64,000 nucleotides of DNA from Trichinella spiralis (lineage: Eukaryota; Nematoda; Enoplea; Trichinellida; Trichinellidae): the NCBI GenBank assembly GCA_000181795.3, contig CM012953.1, forward strand, positions 4,922,395 through 4,986,394. Direction: 5' to 3'. A program made the translations under genes and the position numbers. Under the pieces are notes generated by a model, which did no database searches, was not told the origin of the DNA, and saw nothing but the letters and a program-made list of their open reading frames with translations. This document shows, one piece after another, positions 1 to 11,237 of the stretch. Position 1 is the first letter of the stretch; each line of letters begins with the position of its first letter.

Positions 1-734
1 ATCTCTTCCAACGCGAATCGTTGCTTGGGCAGTAAAATATACATCCAAAAATTGTTCTCTTTGTAACTGATTCCCAAAAGTTGGCAAAGTTCATTTTCAT
101 AATAATAAAATTCTTGCTTGTCACGCATCATTTTCACTTTAATTCTGCGAATTTCATCACAGAAAAAATCAGAATTAACAGTATTTTGTACTTCGAATCG
201 TCTTGCCCATTGCGCTTTGAAATATATAGCATTCGCGATCACTGATGTTGTAATTGGTTGTAGAAGACCAGGTGGAATGAGATTTTCAATTTTTCGTTCA
301 GTTTTATTACAAATCCATTGATTGATCACCAATCTTGCCTCTTTAATATCCATAAAATCCACCTCGATGATGTCTGAGGAGATTTTTTTAATATCCTCAA
401 CATAAGGAGTCAGCAGTTTGAATCCTTCTTGAATGTAAACGCAGTTTGCGACGAGCAATTTCACTTTATTGAAATTTTTGCTTTCTGTTGTTAAAATTTT
501 ATTAATTTCCACAAACAGTGCTCGTACATCTTTCTCCTTTGCTGTATCACCGAAGATGGCTCGTTGAATTTCTAGTTTTGTTTTTCCAGCTGCTCCAAAA
601 TATGCCATACCAATTGCAAGCAACACTGACATTGGTGATAAGAAAATACATTCCGAAACTTTTTTGGAGCTTTTGATTTTTTGGAATAATTTCCAAATGA
701 ATTCGGTGACTTCATTGAAACTTTTTGATTCCAT
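1..734 (-). CDS. Serpin, 5' part, cut by window edge
   Basis: Reads as one open exon of 244 codons from the ATG at 734 to the window edge. Serpin hallmarks are visible: SPMSVLLAIGMAYFGAAGKT near residue 34 (helix B region) and NAIYFKAQW near residue 170, the most conserved serpin block. There is no signal peptide, suggesting a cytosolic or non-classically secreted form. A splice acceptor (TTTAG) lies about 14 bases before the ATG, implying an intron in the 5' leader; the neighbouring serpin at 5.7-7.0 kb has the same arrangement. The C-terminal half with the reactive centre loop lies outside the window, so inhibitory status cannot be judged. Serpins trap serine or cysteine proteases by suicide cleavage (family knowledge). 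Same strand as the second serpin, 5 kb away, suggesting tandem duplication. Confidence 0.9.
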   Translation of the reverse strand, partial: MESKSFNEVTEFIWKLFQKIKSSKKVSECIFLSPMSVLLAIGMAYFGAAGKTKLEIQRAIFGDTAKEKDVRALFVEINKILTTESKNFNKVKLLVANCVYIQEGFKLLTPYVEDIKKISSDIIEVDFMDIKEARLVINQWICNKTERKIENLIPPGLLQPITTSVIANAIYFKAQWARRFEVQNTVNSDFFCDEIRRIKVKMMRDKQEFYYYENELCQLLGISYKENNFWMYILLPKQRFALEE

Positions 735-2919
735 TTTACTTTATATCTAAAGGAAGTAAAAATTATTATTATTATTGATATTATTATTATTTGATTTAAT
801 ATTGCATATTTGAAATTAAGTTTTAAAAAAATGTCCAACACGATCAGAAATAATTATTATCAAGTAATTCTTTGAAAGCAAAACGTGGAATTAAAAAGAA
901 TGAAAATTAAGCAATATTTTATGAAAGAAAATAAATTTATACCTTACGTAAGCAAGGATGATGTAAAATTAGTTGAATTGATGACTGTGATGCCCTCTTT
1001 GCAGAAGAAGTATCTGGTTGTTGCTTTAAGTCAGTAACCTTTGGAAAGAGACAATAGTAATGATGTTGACAAGAATTACATGAAAGGTGAATGCGTGGTG
1101 GTTAGATGTGAATGTGTCAGACGAGTGTTTGAAATATTGAATAGAATGCGACTAACCTAAAAGGAAATGGGGAAAATTTTTGTATTCATAAAATTCAACT
1201 CTTTTGAATGTAAAGATATTTGTCTTTGAATTTAAAAATGAAATCAAATGCACTTGGAATATTTTAAATGCAAGTTTTACAATACTTTTCATTGTGAATA
1301 AAATTAAAAAGAAATTCATTTTTGGACAATGTTAAGCTAATATGTACAATACATATTATCCAAAACAGAAGTTACCCCCCCCATCCAAGGGGTTAAAGGT
1401 TTTTATTTATTTACATTTTTTTATTTAATGTAAAACAGATAACTAAATTTATATTTTATGATTTGATTTTGCAATTTTTCAACTGCAACAAACACGAAAT
1501 GAAGACATACTTTTGTTGAACATCAATCTTTACACGAAAAGCACAATATAATTAATTCATCAAACTGATTAAATAATAAAAGATTCTGTTTAATACAATT
1601 TTGTTAAAAAATAACTAATTTCATCTAAAAATAGCTATTTTTAATGTAATAATTGCAAATTGTTTTTAAATTTTGATCAATTTGTTCATTTTAAATATAT
1701 GATTGATATGTTTTTAGCGATAAAATTAATAACTTAAATGTAGCGACATTGTTCATGTTGTTGTTTATCTGAAATTTCATTTTATTATCCAATTGTCATT
1801 TTCGATGCATTTGTTCCTAGTTGTACGTGAATAATTTTACAAGGGCAATTTTCCAGTTATGACCAAAAATGTGACATTGAAGAAGAAGCATTACTTAAAT
1901 CTGTTTATCACGTTTTTTTGTCAAATTTCATTCGTCGTTTTAAAATAATTATTCATTACGAAAAAGATGGCAAATTGAGATAATTGCTTCAATGATAATT
2001 ATTTGTAATTTTTTTTGCTTTTTCACGTTTACTATTTTGTTCTATCCAGATGTTTTGTACAAATTTTAAACTAACTTTCTCTACGTCATATTTTCATTTA
2101 ATAAAAAATAATACAAATAAGTTAGCTTAATGTGATTTTCAGAAAAAAATTAAAAAAAACATGACGAAATATCAAAAAATTATCAAACTACATTTTTGTA
2201 AACTTATGTGAAAACATCTGTTGAATTAAAAAAAATCAAGAATTAAAAAGGTGACATCAACAATATCAGTGCTTTTAAACAAATGATTTTTATTAAACTG
2301 TTTTTTTACAATGTAATTTGCTAAAATCAAATCTTTTCAATCAATTTGATTCCAAATTTTCATATTTGGAAAATATTTTACTTCATCTTGAATGTTAACT
2401 ATATATTAAAAGGAAGGAAAATATCCTATACATTATTTTACAAATGTAAAACAAAAACGTATAAATAATAATTTTTATTAAATAAAAATTAAGCATTGTT
2501 ATCAATTAATGTCGTCTGCCAGTACAGTAACACTGACGCTTTCTTTGATGCGTCCGCCTGTAAAGACAATCAATTAAGCATTGATGAAGAAACAGTTGTT
2601 ACTGTTATTAATTATTGAATTGCTTGAAAAATGTATGGCTAGACGGTTTGAGCATCTGGTGCAGGTCACCATGGCGGCACTTTTCATCTCAACACATTGG
2701 AAAGCGCTCTGGTGCAAGAATAACCTCTAATTGCTGACCTAAGATTTTTCAATGAAGGCAAAGAGCAGTCACTTTCCATGTTTCTTTGTCTGCTCTTTTG
2801 TATTAATTTCATTAGGAAACTACATGCATAACACCAATTGTTAACCATAATTATAACATGATAAAGAAAATTTTCCATCCAATTATTATAATAAATGAAT
2901 ATAATTTTGAATTTATTTA

Positions 2920-2982
<63 letters not shown>

Positions 2983-5720
2983 CAAGCTGTAAACAGTTAT
3001 TAAATAACAAAATGAGAAGTAAATGCACCTATTTTACATAAAAAACTAATAATGAGATGACAGCATTGCACAGTTTGTAAAAAAAATTTGTAGTTCAGTA
3101 GTTATTAAAAAACTTTACCATTATAAAAGTTTATAATGATCAGTATTTTTATAAACAAATTACATTAACAGCACCATACATTGATTAATAAATCAATACA
3201 ATAGCAAAGCATGAAACACCAAATAATAAAATAACAAATGGTATGCTAAGTGCCATGCCAGTGTTTTATATTCTTTTTCATTTCATTTGAAGCGTCTTTG
3301 AGCATTGTCGAATTATCTAAATGTAAAATTTTTATTGCTAAAGAATAATTAACATAATCACTTTTTAAATAATTATTTTTGCTGTCATTTTAGATACACA
3401 AAACCTTTCAATTGTATAAAGTATTAAAAAAATGAACACCTTACATTATGTACCAGTCTATTGAATGATTACATTACAACGATGTGTATCACTATAGAAT
3501 AAAAAGCTTTTTGGTTATTCATGGATAAATTTTTTGAATACTGTTCACCTTACATTCCAAGCATTTAAACAGTCGATAAGTAAATCGTTAAATTCTATCG
3601 CAATTAAGCCTTTTTCAAAAAATCATTTGTTGGAAACAATGACTTGGAAGTTCTGCTTTTATTAATTATAGAAAAATATAATTTTGTTAATAAATAATTA
3701 TTTGTTTTAAATTTTTAACATAAAATCAAGCTTATAAACTGCAGCAACACGAATAAATTCACTAGTTTCCTAGTATTTTAAGATTTTATTACACTAATTA
3801 GTCACGAATTTTAAAACAAGTATCTGATGATAACTTTTCCATAACAAGACAATATTAATAAAACGAAATCTTTATAGCTACTTATCGTAGACTCCAAAAT
3901 ACGTACAGTATTTCTGAAATGCAGGATTTTTACTTTAACAACATGGAATTTCTCTGATTAATAATGAAAATATGATGAATAAAATATTCTTATAATAGAG
4001 AATAATTATAATAAAGTCATAATAATCGTGAATTTCTATTATCATTTGAGCATAATTTATAATATTTCAGTATTTAAAGTTTTGTTGAAATTACAGAAGT
4101 TTTCAGAAGTCTGCTAAGTGGTTGCAATTTTTTATGACAATAACAATCAGTGAAGGCAGTTTGTAAATGTAAAAACGTTTATTCTGAAAGCAATACTTAT
4201 GCACACAGCTAATGAGCCACTACTCTTGTTATTGATAATTTGATCTTAAATTTTATAATAGTGGAAATTAAAAACAGTGAAAAATTATCAAAATGGCAGG
4301 AGTTAAGCTAATGAGACAATAATATGAATCTGAATTTACTTGTCCTGTCTTTCGTAAATTTTTGTAGATAGATTTATTGATTGTAATGTAGACAGTTTAG
4401 TTTCAGAAGAAATTTTTAGAAATATCAGATACAATTAAAGTAAAACGGTGATATTTTTAAAATAATATTTTAGTACGAAAGAATTTTAAAAAATTTTGAG
4501 ATTAAGTAAAGTTGAAACCAAAGTGTTGCACTTTTCAATAATTTGCTTAAAAATTGAAAAGTGTTTATAATGAAATATATGAAATTGATGAATTAGATTC
4601 ATTTATAGTGAAAGCTTTTATTTGAATTTATTGAAAGTTAAAATAGGTGATATTTCTGGTTGAGATGAAAAAAAATCATGACTTTTTATTGTGTATTCAC
4701 TGAAAAACCAGTCGTTGCATTATCAAGGCTGCAACGCCAGTAACTGCTACTAGACAAAAAAATCTGAAAAGTTTTAAAAATTAAGCATTAGTTTATTACA
4801 TATTCTTTTTTTTTTATTGTGCAACCAAGCTGTATCTCTTTAAATTGTGTATCACATGCTTTCATAAAACTTCTTTTGTTCAGTAACTTGTTTGATCAAT
4901 ACAATAAACATACAATTTTGATTTATTTTGCCAATACAGTACTTTCGAAATAAGTTTTTCAAAATTTCAGAATTATAATAATAAAATTGAATACTCTTCA
5001 ATTTATGAAATTTTAGCGTAAAACAACAATTATCATTTGAAATTGTTCAAGCAATGTAATATGGAAATTTTATCATTTCATATATTTTTGAATAAATATA
5101 AGCGAATATTATAGACATTCTCAAAATGTAAAATATTTAAACTTTTCTGAATCAGTTTTCATGTGGAAATGATTCCAAAATTTTACAACACAATGTCATT
5201 TAAATTTGAAACATAATTATTAAAATTAATCAACTGCATTTATAAAATTATATTTTGTTAAATTTGTAATCTGAATAAAAGTACACAGGAAACTGACAAT
5301 GCCTTTTTCTTCGCCTTTTTGTTTCACTTATAAAAATATAATATCAGTGTTCTATTGCTGAATATTCAAAGATGCGATAGATAAAATTGAAAATTCAATA
5401 TTGCAATATATGCATGAAATATTCTTTACTATTTTCCCATACAATAAAAATCATCATTAAAAAATATTTTCACAAATACTTTTAAAACTTGCATTTTCAC
5501 CCAGCAAAAATCATTTTTCTCCATTTATCCATTTTCTAATTATCTAAAAAAAGTTAAGCAAAATTGCGTTAAGTGAATAAATTAAATAAGCAGTAAAAAA
5601 TGAAAAATAAATTTAACATTAAATATGGAATAAAATAAGATACGATAAAAATTAAGAATAAACAAAATTGAAAAATTTGAAAGAAGTAAATTTATTTTTA
5701 AAAAAATTTGAATGTTACCT
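735..5720. other. Long AT-rich spacer between serpin genes
   Basis: Nearly 5 kb without a gene I can support. It is very AT-rich with A/T homopolymers and a TA microsatellite at 2924-2975. A short G+C-richer island at about 2500-2880 carries minus-strand fragments that could be small cysteine-containing exons, but they do not join into a convincing gene. I see nothing else. Confidence 0.6.
2924..2975. repeat. (TA)n microsatellite
   Basis: Uninterrupted TA dinucleotide run of about 26 units, directly visible. Confidence 0.95.
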
Positions 5721-7029
5721 TTAATTACCAGAAAAACGTCCAATAAAAAGAATCGCTTTTGATCTGCTGTCAAAGATGAAGAAAAGAAATGGATGATCAG
5801 CAACAAATTCAAAACTGTCTTCATACATAACGCCGGACATGGGTACTATGCGAACGGCGGTCGCTGCTGCTGCTTCAGTTCCTTCTTCATTGAACTGTAA
5901 AATATAATATTCACTTACAATTAAATAAAATCAACAGCATTTATTAAAATTGCGACATCATTTATTTTCTCAACAACGATTATAATAATAAGCATAATAA
6001 ACATGTTCACCTCTAGATACGCTTTGTGAACAATATCAGATACATAAAGCTTTTCTTTAACACAAATTCCAGAAAGATCTGCTTTTCCAGGAATGAAAAG
6101 ATCTTCTATACCAAGTTTCTTCAATGCTTCAACTAAATTCATCTGTTTCTCAAACTTCATTTTTGGAATTGTCACCTAAAATTAATTAAAATATTTGAAC
6201 TGAGATCTTTGATAAAATTTGAAAAAAATTATATTGTTCTACTAACTTTCACTTCAGCACCGCTAACTTTGGATACCAAATTTAACAGAGTTTCTCCATT
6301 AAACTTTTGTTGTAATTCAGAAAGTGTTTTTCCTGACTTTGGTAATAAAATGAACATTTTAAGATATTCTGGATAATAATCCATTCCAAGAAATTGATAA
6401 TCTTCAGTTTCATAATACGAATATCCATTTGTCTGTGTCATCATTGGTATTTTAATTGAACTGTGCGGTGTTGGATAAAATTTTTTCGGCTTTGTATGTG
6501 CTTCGTCGAAAACCTCATCCCAAGAGGCTTTGAAATAAATTGCGTTGACGGCGATAAGGCGAGTATTTGCCTCAACTGTTCCAGATTGAAGCAAATCGTT
6601 GATTTTATGATTCGTCTGATCGCTCACCCACTTATTAATCTGCAAACGTGCTGCTTCAGTGTCGGCAAAATTTACACTAACCAAATCACTTGATAGATAT
6701 CTTTTCACATCTTTAAGAAATGGATGCAATATTGGATATTGATCATTAGCATACAATCGATTGGCCAATTTCAAAGAAGCATCATAGTATTCATCGATGG
6801 TGAGCGATGAAACGAACGACCGCATTGCCTTTTTTGTACGATTTTTCTTCCAGCCAGCTTTGAACATCACATTCAGCAGTTGAGTATTTGTATTACCGTT
6901 GGATCCAAAAAATACCATTGCAAGTGCCAGAAAAATCGATACTGGTGAAAAGAATACATTTCCTGCTTCTTCCAATTGATAAAGCGAATAAGCGAAATCA
7001 GCTAATGGTTTTGCAATTTCTGTTTCCAT
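5721..7029 (-). CDS. Serpin with inhibitory-type reactive loop, VPMS at P4-P1'
   Basis: Three coding exons (minus): 7029-6247, 6175-6011, 5894-5721; 373 residues, the usual serpin length. NAIYFKASW and the C-terminal ADHPFLFFI and FIGRF blocks are present. The hinge [11 protein letters not shown] (residues 319-329) is fully small-residue and so of inhibitory type. Counting P17 as E319 puts P1-P1' at Met335-Ser336 in RIVPMSG, the same register and residues as alpha-1-antitrypsin (Met358-Ser359), which suggests an elastase-like target. I chose the ATG at 7029 because a 43-base intron (7053-7095, GTAAGT...TTTTTCAG) ends just upstream. A longer in-frame start at 7158 would read through that intron and add an unconvincing leader. 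Tandem paralogue of the serpin at the left edge; the 5'-leader intron is shared. Confidence 0.93.
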
Positions 7030-7619
7030 TTCGTTCACAACAATTCCACAATCTGAAAAAGAGAACAAATTTTTACATTGCACATAAGCACTTACAAAGG
7101 AAGAAGAAGCAGAAAGACGAGCAAGTGACAACCGAATCATGACAGTGCAAAATCCCACTTCTGAAACAGTTCATTCAAAATTCCACTTTTATTTTGAACA
7201 TTTGTTGTAAATAGATCGGAATTGGAAAACAATCTCATTCACAAATTGTTGTAAAATTTTAGTTTCAAATTGCAAAAATATTTACTTTGTTTAAGAGAAA
7301 TATCAGAGTGAAATTTACTACTTGAAATGCAATACAATATTAATATTAATAATGGTGACAAATTTCACAAATTCAAAATAATATAAAATAATTTTCCAAC
7401 GTTTGCAAAATAAAAAAAAACAAACATACTTTCTCCAATAATCTACAACACTGTCACCTTGATAAAATCAAAAAGAAAAACCAATGAAAGAAATTCACAA
7501 ACAAACTTTATGTACTGACAGAAGTAAAACTTGTTTTGATGAATTTTAAATATTTAATTAAATGCAAAACTGGAATTATTTGTTTTTAATTAACAACAAC
7601 ACTGATTTTATCAAACAAA
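7030..7619. other. Serpin upstream region
   Basis: Holds the non-coding first exon and 43-base leader intron of the serpin (to about 7150), then AT-rich sequence with no recognisable gene or motif up to the start of the LTR repeat. Confidence 0.5.
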
Positions 7620-7876
7620 TGAATCAACAGTCACCAACCAAAACTTTATTATAATTAGGTAATGCTGTTCAAAGTCAAGGTAATCAGGAAAGTTGTTCTT
7701 TGACCATAATGATCAAACAGACTAATACGGCGGATCATCTGCTTATTTGTCAAATACGATACGAAATTCACGTGCTTCAATTTAACAATATCAACATTTT
7801 TCAATTCTTTTCTAACTTTTTACAATATACATATATTGACAATCAAGTTTTACACAAATGCATACTGTCCGTAACA
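7620..7876 (-). repeat. 3' LTR of the gypsy-type element
   Basis: Aligns by eye with 10432-10686; for example TCAAGTTTTACACAA and AATCAGGAAAGTTGTT occur in both copies in the same order. On the minus strand the repeat appears to begin TGTTACGG at 7876, preceded by a purine tract GGAGGAA (7879-7885 region) that suits a polypurine tract. Boundaries are approximate. Confidence 0.75.
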
Positions 7877-7989
7877 TATTCCTCCAGCGATGGGTGGAGT
7901 TCCAATGAACGTCCACCGGTCAGTTGAACACTCACTATCTTCGGCATTTTTAATTTTTAACTTTTCAGATCACTCGTAACTTTCTAAAA

Positions 7990-8690
7990 CTCTTCCCATC
8001 GGTCATTTCTTTTTTTTCGACTCGTTTTCACAGTACACCACTATGGACCGACGCCTGCGCTATCAGCTTCGTACCCGGTACGTTTGTAATCCTAGTATCT
8101 GCACTATCTTGTAGGATCCATCCCAACTACGGTCAAGTTTCCCGCTTCTTGACATGGCTGACCACACGACTTCATTCGGGCGAAAGATGGCTTCAGTTGC
8201 TCCGCGGTCATGCAGAGAGACTTCTGTCGACGCTGCTGCGCTTTTAGGTGATCCTTCATCAATTCGTGGACGCGATCCATGCGTACACGAGTTGTCCGGA
8301 TGTAGCTCGTCAGCGATTGAGCATCACGTTCGGGCGGGTTCCCTATCTGGGTGTCCAGCGGTAGCTCTCCTGAACATGGCGGTTGCCGGTGTTACGCCTG
8401 TGCTCTCGTGGACGCTGTTGTTGTACGTCAGCATTTCATTCCACTGGTGTGGGTTCCTGTCGACCATGATGGACAACATAACGAGGAGAGTGTGGTTCAA
8501 TCTCTCCGCTAGTCTATTTCCTTGCGGGTGGTAAGGTGAGCTTCGGGTCTTTTCGATATCAAGTGGACGGTACAGCTCCTTCACAACCGCCGATTCAAAT
8601 GAACAACCTTGATTTCTGTGTAGGTAGTCAGGGGTGCCGAAGTACGCTACAAAATGTTTCCAAATTGTCAGATTATAATCTGGCTATCCC
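7990..8690 (-). pseudogene. Gypsy integrase core and C-terminal module, broken
   Basis: Minus-strand reading shows a retroelement integrase: FVAYFGTPDYLHRNQG (normally ending S-D-Q-G), then SSPYHPQGNRLAERLN and the VHESTGVTPATAMF block typical of Ty3/gypsy pol. After about 8324 the frame shifts by one base, and downstream residues RVHELMKDHLKAQQRRQKS continue the family alignment; a further shift leads to GSYKIVQILG, matching the GPY/F module, ending near 8000. The second catalytic aspartate is replaced by asparagine (RNQG), while the catalytic glutamate (AERLN) remains. Stops and at least two frameshifts make it a pseudogene. No reverse transcriptase is seen upstream. Confidence 0.85.
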
Positions 8691-9610
8691 ATTCACACAA
8701 GAATCATTGTTGGCAGATTGTTGTCCCAGATGCACACACAGAACTTTAAAGTCACATGTATTCTTAATATTTGATTTTCTTCAGAATTATTCCCAGATTT
8801 TCATACGTTTCCTTTAGGGCAACAGAATGAAGTATTGTTACAGAAGCATAGGTGTTCCCATTGTATGGGAGAACTCCCTTCAAACTTTTTTTGGCGGAGT
8901 CAATGAACAACTTCCATTCATTGGCAACATACTGAAACATCAATCCAGAAATGTCACTGCAATAGACAACTGAGTCTTATTCTCCGAAAAAGGGTGTAAA
9001 TTCAGTTTCACGTTTCCTATGCATCGATACTATTGTTCCCGGAGCAAGCATATGTTTTGACTGCAGTCTGGATCCTAGTGTTTCAGCTCCAACCTTGGAG
9101 AGACCTTGATCTCAAACAAGGCCGTTCAACTCACACTGTGTAAAGAGCTGAGGTGTATTTTTATGCTCTGTTTCAAAGTCACTCTCACTGATGGTTTCTT
9201 CGCTACTTTCTTCATCACTTAGAACAACCGTGTCCATGTTATCCGGTGGTAATGGAATGGGTACATCGGGACCTTGAGTAAAAGGCCCTATAGCAGATGG
9301 AAGTTTTGGATAAGAAATACATTTTCTGTTTTTTGCATTATAACCCCTTATTTTGCTAAAGCAGAAATAACAACCATCAACATGGTTTTGCGGTTCCCGC
9401 CCCACCATAGGTACACCAAAGGAAAGAGATTCCAGTGTTTTTTTCTCAATTTCCGCAACTACTCAACACATGTGTGGCACACTATATGTGGAGTCAAAGA
9501 CTTGTCTTGATCTACCAAAGTATGCCTTCTTCACAAAATCTGTTATTTTCTGCCTCTTGCACTTCACTACAAAACTGCCGCAAATGTGACAAAATGAATC
9601 TGCACTGCTT
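8690..9610 (-). pseudogene. Remnant of a widespread transposon-associated protein family
   Basis: Minus-strand frame starts near DSFCHICGSFVV (a CxxC pair, 9610-9570), continues through ITDFVKKAYFG, LESLSFGVPMVGREPQNHV, GCYFCFSKIRGYN, YPKLPSAIGP and LFTQCELNGLV, then past a stop to NEWKLFIDSAKKSLKGVL and ALKETYENLG and finally CEWDSQ at about 8690. This order of blocks resembles an uncharacterised family that I recall as multicopy in arthropod and cnidarian genomes (recollection, not a search). Several in-frame stops show decay. It abuts the integrase remnant directly, suggesting either an insertion into the gypsy element or capture of foreign coding sequence before decay. Confidence 0.6.
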
Positions 9611-10431
9611 AAATACTATCGTGGTGGCATTTTTCGTTACTTCAGGGTCTACTTATACGTGAATGTCTTGTATGACTCTTTTAAAACAGAAAGCACAATG
9701 TGCTACATACGTACAATAGTGGAAAAAGTAATATAGCGCGCTGTGAAAAAATGCCTTGTGATGGGGGAAAATAAATGCTATTTTCATAATCAGCATGTCA
9801 AACATACCCCAAATCAGCTAATTTTTCAAAACCATGTTGACCAGTGTTATCAATAACCTCTTCTAGACGTAAGGCGAAGGAATTTTGGGAAAAAGCATTC
9901 TGTAGTCATTGAATGCATAGAAAATGTATCAATATGGTTGGTTTGAAAGTTCATATAATAAATTGTTCAATCCCAGTGAGAACTTGTCCGTACGATCACT
10001 CGAGATATAAACATGACTATTGAAGTTTGGTCAAAATTTGATCAAGCCACCATGTTTTGTTGAAACATCTTGCAGTTTATGAGATCCATGAGCCTGTGCT
10101 TCCTCAGTACCCTTCCTTGCTCAGGATGGTTCACAATGTTTCCATTGTTCTTGAAATCTCCACATGTGATCATTCTTCATGTACAAACTTCTCAAGATGT
10201 CGACATAAGCAAACCTTTCAAACAGCTGCGTCGACATTTCAAGAATCCGAGATCCATATATCGATGAATAACTGAGCGTTATCCAATCGTTAATCACTCA
10301 CTCGAGAGTATCATTCCGCTCGCAGAGACAACAAAACATGTTGATTATCTCGGATATTCAAGTCATCACTGAATGTACTTGTTTCTTTGACTATGACATT
10401 CAATTTTCACTTTGACAGAATCACTAGATTG

Positions 10432-10686
10432 CGTCCATCAATAACAGACTAAGGTGATTTAAAATCAGGCAACGTCGCTCAAAATCGAGGCAATCAGGAA
10501 AGTTGTTTCTTGAGGATGCTGATCAAACCAGCATAAACGCTGTGGATTTTTATACTTTTTACAAGTGTAAATGCAATACAAAATTCACACGCGCTCGCCT
10601 AACAACATCGCCCTTCTTTTTTACTAACTTACTAACTTACTACAATACACACATATTGAAAATCAAGTTTTACACAACTGTATACA
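10432..10686 (-). repeat. 5' LTR of the gypsy-type element
   Basis: Partner of 7620-7876. Shared blocks include GGCAATCAGGAAAGTTGTT (GGTAATCAGGAAAGTTGTT in the other copy) and TATTGAAAATCAAGTTTTAC (TATTGACAATCAAGTTTTAC). Divergence is substantial, so the insertion is old. Boundaries are approximate. Confidence 0.75.
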
Positions 10687-11237
10687 CAGTGTTTAGAAAC
10701 AATTCTAATTTATTATTATTTTCTAATATTTTAATTTATTAATGAATTTTGTTTTGCTGTTTTTAATTTACAAATGTAATTAAGCTATAAAAAGAATGTG
10801 CATGATAGATGATGAAAAAGTTAAAATTGTCATAACCTGTTTTTACATTTTCCATTTATTGTTATATATTATTCACAAACCATTTATTTTCACAAATACT
10901 TGTGTAAATGTGCATTGCCTCAGTGCCAATTTAATGTGCATATTATATAATTTTCAGGTTTCATTTGTTGTAAATACAGTAAATTCATACTGCTTCTATT
11001 TTCTTTTTAATAAAATTGTAGCAAAAGTAAGTTTTTTTTTAAATATTTTATATATAATTTTATTCTAGCGAATACAAATTAGTGTTAAATATCAAACTAA
11101 CGCAGTTAATTTTCAGAAATTAATGATATTGTTGTCGCTTTAATGTTCTAGAAAGGAGATGTTTAATTGCAAATTAGTTTAAATTGACAGGAAAAAGTTT
11201 TATAACCGTTAACAATGTTGTATTGTTATTTAAGAAT
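10687..11237. other. NMNAT upstream region
   Basis: AT-rich sequence with poly-T tracts. Likely NMNAT leader; a possible splice acceptor (TTTTCAG) lies near 11118. No other feature seen. Confidence 0.4.

Larger units (their letters stand above)
7620..10686 (-). mobile_element. Degenerate Ty3/gypsy-type LTR element, chimeric interior
   Basis: About 3.1 kb bounded by two diverged direct repeats (7620-7876 and 10432-10686) and containing, on the minus strand, an integrase/pol C-terminus remnant next to the LTR where pol should end. Between the 5' LTR and the integrase there is no recognisable gag, protease, reverse transcriptase or RNase H. Instead a remnant of an unrelated transposon-associated ORF occupies 8690-9610. 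Stretch 9611-10431 shows no protein I recognise. The interior is richer in G+C than the surrounding spacer. All reading frames are broken by stops and frameshifts, so the copy is dead. Target-site duplications could not be identified. Confidence 0.8.

Noticed and set aside
7030-7158. N-terminal extension of the second serpin
   Set aside because: A good 43-base intron (7053-7095) lies inside it and the shorter start gives a normal-length serpin.
8154-8534. 126-codon plus-strand frame
   Set aside because: It is the antisense of the gypsy integrase remnant, whose protein motifs are on the minus strand.
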